Assembly: GCA_034769895.1 (NCBI GenBank)
Contig: CM068367.1
Location: 691,476,268 to 691,540,267 of the forward strand
Length of the DNA stretch: 64,000 bases
DNA from: Magicicada septendecula
Taxonomy: Eukaryota; Arthropoda; Insecta; Hemiptera; Cicadidae
Reading direction: 5' to 3'
The notes under the pieces were generated by a model, which was given only the letters and a program-made list of their open reading frames with translations, did no database searches and was not told the origin of the DNA. This document shows, piece after piece, positions 22,728 to 35,158 of the stretch. The first letter of the stretch is position 1. Each line of letters starts with the position of its first letter. A program made the position numbers and the translations under genes.

Positions 22728-24268
22728 TGTGACGATTTCATTAATAAAAAAATATGTTAATTAATTAAGTTGATAATATATAAGCGGAGAAATTTTAAAT
22801 TCTTAATAAAATCTCACATTGTAAACTAAATCTTATGGCAATCATTTAATAATAATAATATTTAATACAAGTCTAATAATAAAATTAAAAGGGAATGGAA
22901 TTGTACAGAAAGGGTAAAGCTTATTAATTTATCCTGCATAAACAGGCGCTGACCAGAATTAACTTGTTTTCTGACCCCTAAATAAACTAAGTATTATTGT
23001 AAATTTGTTATTATTTAAATAATTAAATAAGACCATTGTTACGTACTTTGATAACTTCTGTAACTAAGAATATCTCTATTTAATTATTTAATCAACCGTA
23101 GTCCTTAAATTTAAATTAGAAACACGGAACTACTTTATGTTGCCTAGTAATTGTCTTGAGATTACTACGCTCCCCTTAACTATTTTCTGCCACTTGTAAT
23201 GGAGCGCTCACGCCGTAAGCAGCGTAAAGCGTTGTTTCGCTACGTGTATATAAAAATGTGAAAGGCTTGATACAAGGACTATTTAAATAAGTAAATTTGT
23301 GTGGTGATGACATCTCTCTATATTATAAAATAACGGACTATGTAAATAATACAGTATTACAACCAAGAAGGTGATAGTAAACTAATCTATCATCATGTGA
23401 AGTGTGTAACAGTGAAACAAACTTTCTATCTATGTATTCTAACTACAAGAATTATTAAGAATAACTACAGTCGCCGGAGATGAATGTACCACACCAGGAA
23501 TGATTTCACATACTTCTAGAACTTCACCATCACAGTATGATAAGGTAACGACTGAACTTCAAGAAACATCAGGAGGACCGAAGAACTAATTCTGCAGCAA
23601 CTTCAGGAAACACACAGGTGACATGGAGGCTTGTCTTCCATGGTTAAGAGTTACAAAATTATAAACCCCAAAAGACAATTTAAATTATCATATTAAAGAC
23701 TTTAAAACTTATGTTTAAATGTAATAACATTAAAGACTTTAGAAACCTGACATTTTAGGTAACATGTAGTATAAAATCTAATAACGCTAGTTATAGCAAA
23801 AAGGTAAAGTTTAAACTAAAAGTTTCGTTGTTTTAGAAGATTAATAAAAAACCATTCTTCAAATGGTTAGAGTTTCAATATTGTACATGGCAAGGTGACC
23901 ATTATTCATTTAATATATTTAATCCCGGATCCGTGGAATTAATCAATAAGATGTACATCATATTTTGAGGCCCCTTTGTAAAGTAGTAATTTATATATTT
24001 AATCATATAGTAAACTATATTGTTTGAGAACTTTCAATAGAGAACTTAATCACCAAATGTAATAAAGAGATGTCATCTAAGTACCGAGTAAAATGAGTGC
24101 ATAAATCAACAGTCTCCCCTTCCTAATATCCTGCTATATAAATTGTTTTTTTGTTGTGATTATTTTCAGTGCTTCACAACGAAGGCAGCCGGTATAATTG
24201 GCACATCCAATTATTACTGGTTCCCTAAGTTATAACTCAAGAGATGAGGTTATAAGTTGCGCCACTCT
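22728..24268 (+). repeat. 5' LTR of Gypsy element A
   Basis: It begins TGTGACGATTTC at the junction with F's LTR and matches 36823-38357 and 44155-45650. The right edge is taken where the three copies stop agreeing (..GCGCCACTCT); the biochemical LTR end could be a few bases away, since no standard TGG primer site follows. Against the middle copy I see only two substitutions and one 10-base indel. Confidence 0.8.
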
Positions 24269-24959
24269 GCTATTTTGCTATTCTGCTGCTATTCTGCTGT
24301 AATTTGCTTATTTTGCATATTTGCTTATTTTGCGTAAGAAAAAAGAAAGAAGTAATTGCGTCCCGATATCCCACGCACAAAAGCTGTTGATCTATTCACT
24401 CATGTATTTCAATATGTGTCAGAGTTTGAAATAAGATAAAAATAATAATTAATATTATGGTAATATAGTATAGGTAACTTTATTAGTAAATATAATATGT
24501 GTAAAGTAATATTAACATATAATCCCATGTAAACAAACCATGTCGGTACTTGTTAAAAGTCCCATTCATAAACGTGCCACATTCTTGACAATCTCGGACG
24601 TGTAAGTTTCCTGTTGCCGTTTGTTTAAAATTGTCATTGTTTAGTTGAGTTTGACAATAAGTCACCCTCCTTGTGTGGTCTATTGTTATAAGAAGCGTGT
24701 CTGTTCATGTGTTAGTAACCGAAGGGGGAATCTTTTGTCGTACGCCTATTCATGCCTGTGTGAAATTTCTCTCTCTCGCTCTATGTAAAACGATAAAGGT
24801 TGTCATCACATTTTAAGTGTCTATTTGTAAAAAAGAAAAAGGAGTAAGAATACGATTGATTTATATTTTTATATTTTTTGTGTAAAAGAAAAAGGAAGCG
24901 TTGTATAGCATTTAATGCAAATAGTAGAATAATTAGTTATATCCGTCCACGTTACGAAA
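24269..24959 (+). other. Leader of Gypsy element A
   Basis: Untranslated sequence between LTR and gag. The part up to 24511 is absent from element B. No canonical primer-binding site could be recognised. The gag ATG at 24960 sits in CGAAAATGGC, a fair eukaryotic start context. Confidence 0.6.
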
Positions 24960-26465
24960 ATGGCTGAATTTAATCCTGATCTATTATTAAAAGATGAGCT
25001 ATGCTACGAAGCACTTTTACGAGGTCTAAAACACGTGAATGTAACCGTGTCGGAATTACGAAAATCATTACGCCAAACCGGATCAGATACACCCTCGCAG
25101 TTAGATAGATTGCGTGAACTCGATTATGACGGCGAACGAGAAACCTGTTATGCGAAATATAGGGAATTGATAGTATTATCTCAAAACCTTGAGGACAAGA
25201 AATCACCTACGGAATTTTTGCGCGTTACGCAACGTATAGAACATTTAACCCGCCGGTTAAATAATTTATTAAGCTGGCCCGACGTCACCATAATCCCCCC
25301 CGATGTGCAGAAATTTGCGGAGGAGACATTAAGCCAATTACCCATAATTATCAACGACTTACGACGAAAATCAGACTCATCGAGAATGGAGGAAATTGAG
25401 CACTACTTACAAAAATTATATATCTCCCCAGTTCAATCCCCTACTTTAGAACACCCTCTCCCCACCTCGAACCCCGAATCACCCACCGTATCGAAGATAC
25501 CACAGAGTCATGAACAATTACCTAGTAGAGAATTAAAAACCCAAACTATGTTAGAACCCCCACCGCCAAATGTTCAGCATACTAGCACTAGTAAATATAC
25601 GATTACAAATCCTAATGCAAACACCAATCCTTCGAAAAGTATACCTAACGTATGTTTTAATGTAGACCTCTACGGAAAGATTTCCCACCCAGTAGAGAAA
25701 ATAATTAATGAAATTCCTTACACCGATGGCTTAAGCATCACGACTCTATTGACTTTTATCAGATCTCTACTGCAAATAAAAGATCTACAACTATTGAGCG
25801 ATTGGCAAATACTGCAGGTCATCTTACCCAAATGTAAACCACCTTTACGAGATCGCGTGCTAGAAGCATTAAACTCGACTCTTCCGGTAGAAGAACTTCA
25901 TACAAATATAATCAAATATTTTATCCCCACTGGAATATATGAGGAGATCAAAAGAAATACCGTACTCCGAGTACAAAGAGCTCAAGAAAGACTGGCCCAC
26001 TATATCGCAGATATCAGAGAATCTTCACGTCTACGGCAAGTCGACTGGACTGAAAAACAATTGGTCGATACTATATTGGTAGGCTTATCTCCTGAAGAAC
26101 GCTCCCGTTTAGCTCTAATAAGTAGACCTCTTACTTTCGCGGACCTTGAACAATGTAGTGTGCACTCTTCAAATGTGTGGTATGCAGATCAGCATCGACA
26201 TGCACCGGTATCCACAACACCACATAGAAAGGAAACGCAAGCCCTATCCTCAGATACAAGAAGTCTACGAGAACGACGACCATTTCGGCGACCAACCTAT
26301 GTTCATGGCCACGGTAAGTCCAAAGAGGCACCACCTAGACACGAAACCAGTGAGACCCCGCGTAAAGAATATATATGCTATAACTGTGGAAAACCTGGAC
26401 ACCTCAGTAGAAACTGTAAACGGAAACAGTATCATCAGAAAACCGATTATCCAAAAAACGTGTAA
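24960..26465 (+). CDS. gag: Gag of Ty3/Gypsy element A (intact, 501 aa)
   Basis: It starts MAEFNPDLLLKDELCYEAL. A capsid-like region lies around residues 230-420 (ISHPVEKIINEIPYTDGLS, LQLLSDWQILQVILPKCKPPLRD). It ends in a basic segment and one CCHC zinc knuckle CYNCGKPGHLSRNC near residue 475. Gag packages element RNA into particles. The frame ends at TAA just after a run CCAAAAAAC: the heptamer A-AAA-AAC (26453-26459) is in the zero frame, and pol is open in the -1 frame, so a Gag-Pol fusion by -1 ribosomal frameshifting is expected. Unlike B's gag, this one has no break. Some overlapping frames on both strands are shadows. Confidence 0.9.
   Translation: MAEFNPDLLLKDELCYEALLRGLKHVNVTVSELRKSLRQTGSDTPSQLDRLRELDYDGERETCYAKYRELIVLSQNLEDKKSPTEFLRVTQRIEHLTRRLNNLLSWPDVTIIPPDVQKFAEETLSQLPIIINDLRRKSDSSRMEEIEHYLQKLYISPVQSPTLEHPLPTSNPESPTVSKIPQSHEQLPSRELKTQTMLEPPPPNVQHTSTSKYTITNPNANTNPSKSIPNVCFNVDLYGKISHPVEKIINEIPYTDGLSITTLLTFIRSLLQIKDLQLLSDWQILQVILPKCKPPLRDRVLEALNSTLPVEELHTNIIKYFIPTGIYEEIKRNTVLRVQRAQERLAHYIADIRESSRLRQVDWTEKQLVDTILVGLSPEERSRLALISRPLTFADLEQCSVHSSNVWYADQHRHAPVSTTPHRKETQALSSDTRSLRERRPFRRPTYVHGHGKSKEAPPRHETSETPRKEYICYNCGKPGHLSRNCKRKQYHQKTDYPKNV
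26453..26459 (+). promoter_or_regulatory. -1 ribosomal frameshift site, A AAA AAC
   Basis: A canonical slippery heptamer in gag's frame, six bases before gag's stop codon. The downstream pol frame is -1 relative to gag and is open through this point. The same heptamer is at 40317-40323 in element B. A downstream stimulatory structure was not evaluated. Confidence 0.8.
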
Positions 26466-29400
26466 GGCAGGGAAATCCGAAACCCTGTGTCTCCCGCAGC
26501 ATCGTGAAAACAGGTAAACCCCTGAGAGACCACAAATTAAAACAAAATACTAATAATAATAACAAAAGAAAATTAGACCCCTATGTTAGGAAATTTATCG
26601 ATAAATGTAACTCTATTAGTAAATGTGATTACAATAGGTGTGAATTACCGTATATACAAGTTGACATTGGTGTTGCATCCACCCTCGGATTAATTGATTC
26701 CGGATCCACGCGAAGTTTAATTAGTCAAGAGCTAGCAAATCAATTATTTAAACACAATTTAGTTAAACGCAGTCAATCAGTAAATATTAGATGCGCTACA
26801 GCTAATAGACAAAACTTAATGATAAAGCTTATCATCACTTTTAAAGTCAAAATTAAAAATCTAACGTGGTATTTTCCAATGTTGGTATGCGACGAATTAG
26901 GACCCGAATTAATATTGGGAGCTGATTTTATCAGTAAAACAGGAATAATTTTAGACATTCACGAGAATATATTTTACTTTGGATTTGATCGTTCACGGAA
27001 ATATAACTTGCATGATAATGCAAATAACAGAGAAAGTACTAGCACCACTTCTACACATATAAAGCATCACGAATCTGAATTAAGTCACCTGAAAAGTAAA
27101 GATAGACGGAACATACAGACTTTAATAAAACAATTCTCCAACGTCCTCACCCCAAAGTTAGGACTGACGGATCTGATAGAGTACAAAATAAATTTGAGTG
27201 ACAACAAAGTAATACGTTTAGCCCCATACAAATTATCACCACCGAAAATGGAAGTGATGAGGAACCAAATTAATAAATTGTTAGAACAAGGAGTCATCGA
27301 ACCCTCTACGTCATCTTATTCATCACCTGCGTTTTTAGTACCCAAAAGTAACGACAAACATAGATTAGTGGTGGACTACAGACAACTAAATAAACGGATA
27401 GAATTTGAATCTATACCACTTCCCGACATCCACAGTGCATTTCATTATTTTACTAAAGCAAAAATCTTTACTATTATGGATTTAAATCAGGCATTTCATC
27501 AGATACCCCTTTCGGAAGAATCAAAACGTCTTACCGCCTTTGCCGTCCCTTTCAACCTGTACCAATTTACAAGGGTACCTTTTGGTATATCCCAAGGTAG
27601 TTCTGTATGTAGCAGATTATTAGAAAAGTTATTTCATGACATAAAATTGAAATATGTGTATCACTACTTAGATGACATTGTTATCTACAGCGAGTCAATT
27701 GAGCAACATCTTAATCATCTACGTGAAGTACTAACCCGATTGGAGAAACCTGGATTAACCGTAAATCCCAGTAAAGTAAATTTTGCTGTGACACAATTCT
27801 CATTTTTAGGTCACATCGTAAAAGCCAATGGAAAGGTAAGCATAGACCCAGAGCGAACCCGTGCCATCAGAGAATTTTTACCGCCGCGGGATGCGAAAGG
27901 AATAGCCCGATTTTTGGGAATGATAAATTATTTCCATAAGTACATCCCACATCTAGCCGAAATTGCAGCACCGCTAAATACCTTAAGAAAGAAGGGAATT
28001 AAATTTGAATGGAATGAGCAACACCAAACAGCATTCGAGAAATTAAAAGAAAGCATAATATCACCCCCCGTACTACAATTAGCCGACTTTACAAAACCAT
28101 CTGTAGTGCAGACAGACAGTTCTAGTGTCGCCCTAGGTGCAGTAATATATCAGGAAGTAGATAACTCAAGGTTACCTATTAGTTACGCTTCTCGCACCCT
28201 GACTGAGCAAGAAAAGAAATACTCCGCATACGAATTAGAATGTTTAGCTATAGTTTTTGCTTTTGAGAAGTTCAAACCATTTTTAGAACATAAGGAGTTT
28301 TTATTAGAAACTGATAATCAAGCGTTATCCTGGCTACTAAATCACCCAAAACAGTTAGGTCGTATCGGAAGATGGGTATTAAGATTAAATTGTTTTAAAT
28401 TCAAAGTACAACATATTAGAGGCACCCAAAACGTAGTTGCCGACACACTGTCACGTATGTTTCAGCCTAGTAGTAATAATTACGAAAACAAGAGTAGAGA
28501 AACGCCGATTATTAATACCTTAATTACCGAATTTCCTCTTGCATTTACGGATTTAGCCCAGTATCAACAACAAGACCCACGTTTGAGCCCAATTATTGAA
28601 CAACTTGAAAAAGGAAATAAGTCAGAGAAATACATATTAAGTAGGAGAGTATTATGTTGTAGAATAGCGAACGGAAAATATCTACGAATAATTGCCCCTG
28701 ATATTATTAAACCTATGCTGATGGAATATTATCACTCTTCCACCATTGGAGCACATATGGGAATAAATAAAACCATACACAGAATTCGTAAAGAATATCA
28801 CTGGGAAAATATGAACAGTGAGATCGCCAATTTTGTGAAAAGGTGTAAGTTGTGTGCACTCAGCAAACCAGCGAGAAACAGCCAAATAAGTCAGTTAATC
28901 TCAGAGATTCCTGCTACCCCGTTCTCCAAAATTTATTTAGACTTTTCAGGACCCTACCCGCGTTCTAAATCAGGAAATACAATGTTACTAATTTGTGTAG
29001 ACTCTTTTAGCAAATTCGTCTGGATGTACCCCATGCGGCGAGCCTTAGCTACAACCACAGTAAGTATTTTACAGCATAGATTATTTAAAGAATTCGGTAT
29101 TCCTGTCCATCTAGTGTCGGATAACGGACCACAGTTTAAGTCCAAGGAATTCAGGAACATGTGTTTCAAACTAGGTATAGAACATATTACCACTACAGAG
29201 TATCGTCCGCAAGGTAATATAGCTGAGAGGTATTTGCGAAACCTAAAATCTGCTTTAATTGCCTACCATGCTAACGACCATACTTCTTGGGACCAGAACT
29301 TATCCTGGATACAGTTCGCCTTTAATTCAGCATATCATGAAGGACATAAGTCTACCCCATTCGAATTATTGTTCAAGTATAAACCCAACCACCCATTATC

Positions 29401-29781
29401 CACTAAGTGGAAAATACATGAATTGTTACCCCTTGAAATTAGGGATAAAAATATCAGGAAAATATGGATGAAGCGCGCGCTAATTTACAAACAAACTTAG
29501 CGAAATCAAGGAAATATCACGAGCGAAATAAAAATAACGAAGTAAAGTACCAAATCGGTAACTTAGTTATGTGTAAAACACATCCTACGAGTAGTGCAAT
29601 CGATAAGACCACTTCCAAGCTATCATACCGATGGTGCGGTCCTTATCAAATTCACAAATATTTAACTCCAGTAACTGTAGCACTGTATGAACCCTCTACT
29701 CAAAAATATGTACGAAGGACACATATTTCTCAGATAAAACATTATCACGAAGAAGGTAATGGTAGAGTGCAAGTTAAATAA
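26460..29781 (+). pseudogene. pol: Pol of Ty3/Gypsy element A, one frameshift near the C-terminus
   Basis: Reading in the -1 frame from the slippery site, the protein has these domains in order: aspartic protease with LIDSGSTRSLI; reverse transcriptase with VVDYRQLN and the catalytic YHYLDDIVIYS; RNase H (VVQTDSSSVALGAV, ETDNQALSWLL); integrase with an HHCC zinc finger (..KRCKLCALS) and a D-D-E core (LDFSGPY, VSDNGPQFKS, GNIAERYLR); and a C-terminal barrel (VKYQIGNLVM..RWCGPYQI). The order RT-RNH-IN identifies Ty3/Gypsy. The frame runs unbroken to 29500; near 29466-29475 a small indel, compared with B (TGGATGAAGCG versus TGGAATGACGCG), shifts it, and the last 105 residues are in another frame (to 29781). 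No env follows. Confidence 0.92.
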
Positions 29782-30165
29782 ATGTAAAGAAAAAAGAAAG
29801 GTATATGTTTTGTACTCAACTGCAAAGGAGTACTAGAGTAACATTTAGCTAGCTAATGGTATAGATAGGTACGAGGCCTGATCACCCTTGAATCCTATTC
29901 TTCGAAAGTAGAGCAAAGTAAGAAGTCAGCTGACAGCAAATATGATGAATAATTAAGTAACAAATTACTTAATGAGTAATTCTGTAACTAGAATAACTCC
30001 CAACTAAAGAAAAACCCGGTAGTAGTCAAAAGTAGTAGTGTTAAGAAAATTTAGAATGTTAACAATATGTTTTTTTTATAATGTGTGAATTTTATGTAGT
30101 ATTAGAATTAGTCTGTAAAGTGTGATATGTAGATAGTAAGAAGAAGCAATTCGAGACTGACTTGT
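29782..30165 (+). other. 3' untranslated sequence of element A, first part
   Basis: It matches 43647-44030 of element B and contains no gene. It is interrupted by element C at the duplicated TTGT (30162-30165) and continues at 36695-36822 up to the middle LTR. Confidence 0.85.
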
Positions 30166-31443
30166 TGTGAAGCTACTTTCCTTCACATAAAATTAACTAA
30201 CATACATTGTATATTTGTCGGGCGCCATCTTGCCAACTGCAAGAAAATAATTTATGAGGGTTCTTTTCAGCGGACTAGGAGAGCAGAATGTGGTTGCTGA
30301 AATAATTAATTTAATTCATATTGGCAATGAACCTAAGGTTTATTTATTCTTTAATACACACAACAACAAAAAATAAAACTTCTTTTCCTACACTTACATA
30401 CTATTGCCAACTTAACTATGAACTCGTGAAATGAATGTCATTAAAATTATTTTTCTTACATCTTTTTCATTATTAATTTAGTCTTACTTATTAATTATAT
30501 TTCTTTGATTATATTTCACCAATAATTACATTTAATGATTATATATCTTCACAAACCAGCACTTCTTTTAAATTTCTATATTCGCTCTCTCTCTCTCTCT
30601 CTCTCTACATTTCTATTCCCCTCCCATGTTTAATTGATTCATTAATTTAATTTTATTTTTAGGCTGCCAGTTCTTTGTTAAACATTCTCAAAATTTGCTT
30701 TCAAAAGGTTTTAGATTTAACCAATGTTGGTTACTTATCTGCCAAAGATCTTGATGAGTCCGTCTCTACCACGTATTTCGTTTCGATTCCGCACATTTTC
30801 TTATTTTATTCACTCTCCGGAACTGTAACTCTATAAAACTGTTTATTTTTTATGGAAAGTTCACATTTTGAAACCAATTGTTATATACGAGCGCCCGATT
30901 TGCGTTCCGGAACTTATATCTGTGACCGGCCGGTTCACTGACTAATTTTATACTGGCACTTAGCCACTGGCGCTATTTTATGAAGTCGCCGTTGTTCTTT
31001 CAACTCTGATTGTCTTAAAGTTTATATCACTCCGCCAGCTGCATGTCACCGTTATGTAACGGAATTACTCATCAAGGATAGGCTCTGACGTAACGCTCGC
31101 CTGATGTTTCATTGCATAATTTGTTTACCGTTACATAATGTGTTTACTGGTTTTGTGTTCGTCATTGTCTGACCTTGACACAGCTTGTCGGCTATCAAAA
31201 CTGTTTATATGAATATTATTAAACAAGTCTGTATTCATAAGGTTAACAGCAGTGCAGCCACGTTGCGATCGTTTCAAAATAACAAATTTACCCAAGTCTA
31301 TAATTTCTGTCCCTATCACTCAACAAGGGATAAAGTTATTATTTATTTATATAAAAAAAAAATACAAATTATGTTATTTATTATCAATAAAATATAAACT
31401 TCTTTACATTGTCTCAGGTAGGCCCCAAAAATGCCCCGCTACA
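30166..31443 (-). repeat. 3' LTR of element C
   Basis: 1278 bases, matching 35415-36690 almost perfectly. It contains a (CT)n tract at about 30585-30606 and, near its 3' (left) edge, TCGGGCGCCA (30218-30227), a 10-base copy of the start of the primer site. Confidence 0.93.
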
Positions 31444-31451
31444 ATACCCCC

Positions 31452-31493
31452 TCAATGAGATATTTTATGCCGAAGCATAAAAAATCTCATTGA
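31452..31493 (-). promoter_or_regulatory. UUCG-capped hairpin at the polypurine tract of element C
   Basis: On the minus strand arms TCAATGAGAT..TTATGC and GCATAA..ATCTCATTGA pair at 18 of 19 positions around a TTCG loop closed by C-G, a very stable tetraloop. The 3' arm runs straight into GAGGGGGTAT and then the LTR. Homologous to 1967-2008, with pair 10 changed from G-C to T-A. Confidence 0.65.
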
Positions 31494-31725
31494 CACATTC
31501 ATACTTGCTAAAGGGATCAGCCAGGATATGTCGCCACAACCCCCTGTACGGTTTACAAACAAGAATAATCAACTCACCCTTGGTCCGGTGACTGTGACTG
31601 CATCTGCATGACAATACTGGACTTCTCTCTCGAGATCCCAACACCGTAGAGTCAGACAGATACTCAACGCCCCTGCCCTGACGCGCAGGCCAGCTCAGGT
31701 CCGCCGCCACAGCATCACCAAACAC
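31465..31725 (-). other. 86-codon open frame of doubtful coding status (element C)
   Basis: The frame begins at a GTG (..VFGDAVAADLSWPARQGR) and contains GSRERSPVLS and KPYRGLWRHILADP. A relic of the same frame is at 1738-1995. A donor-like GGGTGAGT and an acceptor-like CCGTACAG lie within it about 35 bases apart in both copies. That is too short for a normal intron, but it would suit a donor and acceptor used with other partners. No domain is recognised; its position just before the polypurine tract suggests an RNA role as readily as a protein. Confidence 0.35.
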
Positions 31726-31740
31726 TGAAACAACAAATCA

Positions 31741-33766
31741 AAATATTAAATAGTGGCCTTATACAACACCATATCCCCAACTGATCTGTTCCCCCCTAGC
31801 GGTGCTGGTTTGCGCTAAGAAGCACTGGTTTTGTTTTTACTCACTTATTACTAACATGTATATATCAGAATACCTAACATAACTTAACATAAGAAAACAC
31901 AGTACATTAATAATTCATTTTAAAATAAACAACTTACAATTAAAATGTTACCCACTTTACATCATTAAATTAGCATATAAAATCAAAAAATTACTTTCAA
32001 ACTTGATTTACTCTTATTAATGCGTTTCTCAAAATTACAAAATTTTTATTTTATTTATTTTTTTTATTTATTTTTTTTTTCAATCATGGCCATCATTATT
32101 CCATTTCATTACTTTGGGTGATTCTACGTTATTCATTATTTCATTATAATTTACTTCATCCATTTGGCATTTACTCATAATCTTACCCCTTTTATTACTC
32201 TAATGCTCCCTCACAAAATCTTTAACTAGTATGACACCCCACTATCAAAATTTTACTAACCCTTCTCTACCTCTAACTACTTACTACTTTAACTCCAATC
32301 GCCACCTTCTACTCTTATATAAAAAAAAAAATACTCTCTAACCCTTTGTACATAGGATACGTGTTTCCTTCCCAAAACTCATTCCCTTATGTTGGTCCCT
32401 GGACTCACCCTAGGTAACCCTTTCCGGCGCCAATCGGTCCCTATCCCGTCCCAACCCTTGTTGCGGACTCCCCAAATACACTACCACTACTACAAAATTA
32501 CCATCCCCCAAAAAATCTCAATCTCATAACCTCACTACAATTACAACAAATTAACATCAACAAATAAACAATATATCGCTCAAAACTCTACATAAAATCT
32601 CCATAACTACTGTGTCTCCACTTATTTCTCAAAATTCTATAACATACATTAACTCAAAACAACATTGCATTATTTTCATTTCCACTATTACTTTAACTTT
32701 TACTTCGATTTGGACAAATCTATGTCCCACAAAATTCAACTTGAATTGACTCAAACATTTTATTCAAACAATTACTATCACCCACTTCTATCTTTTACAA
32801 CCTATTGAAAATTTTACTTATTACAACTATTTTTCATTTTATTTTAAAATCTGTAAACACATTGAAAACATATTATTATATTTTTATAATACTTATTCCT
32901 AACATACTAAATGCAAACAACACAATAAGACACAATAACACAATATAAGAAGTATTTAGTGCATCCAATTTTTAAATTCAAACAAAATTATTGAGTAGCA
33001 AATCATCATTATTAATTAAAATATATCAAATTTTTAATACTTTATCCCCTTGGATAACCTCCCAGCCACACACACTATTTTAATACATCACATAACACAA
33101 TACACAAATAGCAATAAACCTGGATTATTAGCATACATCAAACAAACAATTCTCTTTTAAATAATTTATATAAAATTTATAAACATTATTATTTAAAATT
33201 TTTCATTAACCGTTTTTATTTATCATCATTATTTATTTATCCTGTGTTGCAATCAGATTTTCAAAAATTCTTAAAATTTATTATTAACATATATTTTTAA
33301 TCATTATGTTCCACAAAATTCCACAAAATAAACCATTCATTTATTTATTTATTAATGATTATTAAATCAGAATCTCATCACACAATTTAAATTCCTTATA
33401 AAATTCAAACACATAATATTCAATCACAATATCTAAACATCTCAACTTATTTAATTCAATTGATTATTAAAATAACATATTTCAATTATTATCAACATTC
33501 TACAAATCATTAACTATTGTCTTCATAATTATTTTGTTATTTAATTAGAGTGCTAAAATATTAATAATATTATTATTATTAATACAACATTTTCCAAAAC
33601 ATATACACATTACTTATTTAACATTTCACAATACACACAAATGAATTCAATATTATTTACAAAATATGCGTCAAAACTGTTCAAGTGTATCTCACTTCAT
33701 GTCCACATCTGCCATGTCAAACAACCATAAAACAAAATGTTTAATTGTCTTTTATTGTCTTACAGT
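31741..33766 (-). other. Non-coding internal region of element C
   Basis: About 2 kb, strongly A+C-rich on the plus strand (T+G-rich in the element's own orientation), without open frame or pol motif. It occupies the place where pol would be. Confidence 0.7.
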
Positions 33767-35158
33767 CTACCCTCCATCGTCCCAAATAAACCTTGGTTTT
33801 ATATAACACTGTTGCTTTTTATTTACAAACAAATGGTTACTTTGTGTGTCATAACCAGAACAACCAAATTCACTCATTTTACCAGAATACTCATTAAACC
33901 AGTCTACGTTAGGTATTTTGGTTACGTCTCCGTCATTACATTCAGTCACTATCGGTCTAATTATTTTTATCAAATCATTGTAATCATTATTATTCAAATA
34001 TATTTCTAAGCCTTCTTTCCATTCATCATACTTTCTATTCAAATTATACAATTCTGTTACATACCATTCTCTATTTACCTCTCTCTCTTCATAACACCAC
34101 ATCACACTCTCACAATTATTCCGGACAGAGGGTACACAATTACTCCACAAAAATAAACACCTCAATTCATCTACCAATACGGGACTCTTGCCCTTCAACC
34201 ACAACACTTGTGGACTCAATAAATCATCATAAACATCATAAATAATAAAGGGAAATTTTCCCTCTGTCCCCCATTTAATTACTACATTATTCTTCCACTC
34301 TCTCTCTAACTCACTGACACACATTAACATTTCATAATCACTACCTTCCACCAACTCATCAGTACTCTCTATATTTACTCCATTATTTTTTAACATCATA
34401 TTTTCACTTATATTGTGATAATTATCATTCCTACTTACCTCGGAATTGTAATTAATACCATTATCATCACTAGTCAACACTATTTCTCCCACTATTTGAT
34501 CACTGTTAGCTATTAACTCATTATTCGAATTGTCACTCACCTGGTTACTTATTTCTTCACTATTATCAAAGACACCACTTACCTGTGTTAACTCAACTTC
34601 TGTATTCTTTTTTACCTGACATCTATCTCCCTCCCACTTCTCGTCTGGTTTATCAAAAGCATTTTTTATTGTATCACAACCCTTACTCATTATTTCCTTT
34701 GTTTCATTTAATTCTATATGTAACTCATCAAAACCCTTGTTCATATTATCAAAATGTTTACTCATCATTTCCCCCCTCTCATCAAGCCATTTATTCATCA
34801 TATCAAAATTCTTATCCATTTTTGCATTTAACTCATTTAGTAGGTTAAATAGGTCATATACTGTATATTCTTTTTCTTCCACCCCTAAACTACCGTTATC
34901 ATTAGGCCTATTTTCCGTCTTAATCTCTACCACTGTCGCTTCAACGATCTTACCTTTATTGCTTGGCACCTCACTATCAATATCATCACTGTGCTTCTTA
35001 ATTTCTGCAAATATTCCCTCTTCCATTTCTTCCATTCGTGTTAATCTATCTTCTAAGCTCCCCCATTCCTCGTCCGTCATTTCACCTACAACCCCTCTAA
35101 ATTCGCTTTCCCACTCCTTCCATACGAAGCCACTATCATTTTCTTGTATCTTAGCCAT
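33767..35158 (-). CDS. gag: Gag-like coiled-coil protein of element C (463 aa)
   Basis: It starts at an ATG (MAKIQENDSGFVWKEWE) about 235 bases after the primer site, the usual gag position. Residues about 95-165 form a repetitive amphipathic segment (NAKMDKNFDMMNKWLDERGE, MMSKHFDNMNKGFDEL, HIELNETKEIMSKG) with a period near 21-22, typical of a coiled coil. The middle is S/N-rich and acidic; the C-terminal half (residues about 280-460) has W- and C-rich stretches (KWGTEGKFPFIIYDVYDD, CVPSVRNNCESVMWCYEE) that I do not recognise. There is no zinc knuckle. The frame is intact, unusual for a non-autonomous element, which suggests it is needed in cis or still active. Assignment as gag is by position and resemblance to the coiled-coil gags of E, F and H. 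Confidence 0.6.
   Translation of the reverse strand: MAKIQENDSGFVWKEWESEFRGVVGEMTDEEWGSLEDRLTRMEEMEEGIFAEIKKHSDDIDSEVPSNKGKIVEATVVEIKTENRPNDNGSLGVEEKEYTVYDLFNLLNELNAKMDKNFDMMNKWLDERGEMMSKHFDNMNKGFDELHIELNETKEIMSKGCDTIKNAFDKPDEKWEGDRCQVKKNTEVELTQVSGVFDNSEEISNQVSDNSNNELIANSDQIVGEIVLTSDDNGINYNSEVSRNDNYHNISENMMLKNNGVNIESTDELVEGSDYEMLMCVSELEREWKNNVVIKWGTEGKFPFIIYDVYDDLLSPQVLWLKGKSPVLVDELRCLFLWSNCVPSVRNNCESVMWCYEEREVNREWYVTELYNLNRKYDEWKEGLEIYLNNNDYNDLIKIIRPIVTECNDGDVTKIPNVDWFNEYSGKMSEFGCSGYDTQSNHLFVNKKQQCYIKPRFIWDDGG

Noticed and set aside
26146-26517. 123-codon frame overlapping the end of gag in A (also 40010-40381 in B)
   Set aside because: Third-frame shadow of gag's zinc-knuckle region; conserved only because the two copies are nearly identical throughout.
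29782-30165. Possible env gene of the Gypsy elements A and B
   Set aside because: Only about 510 bases separate pol from the right LTR and they contain no frame with signal peptide or membrane segment.
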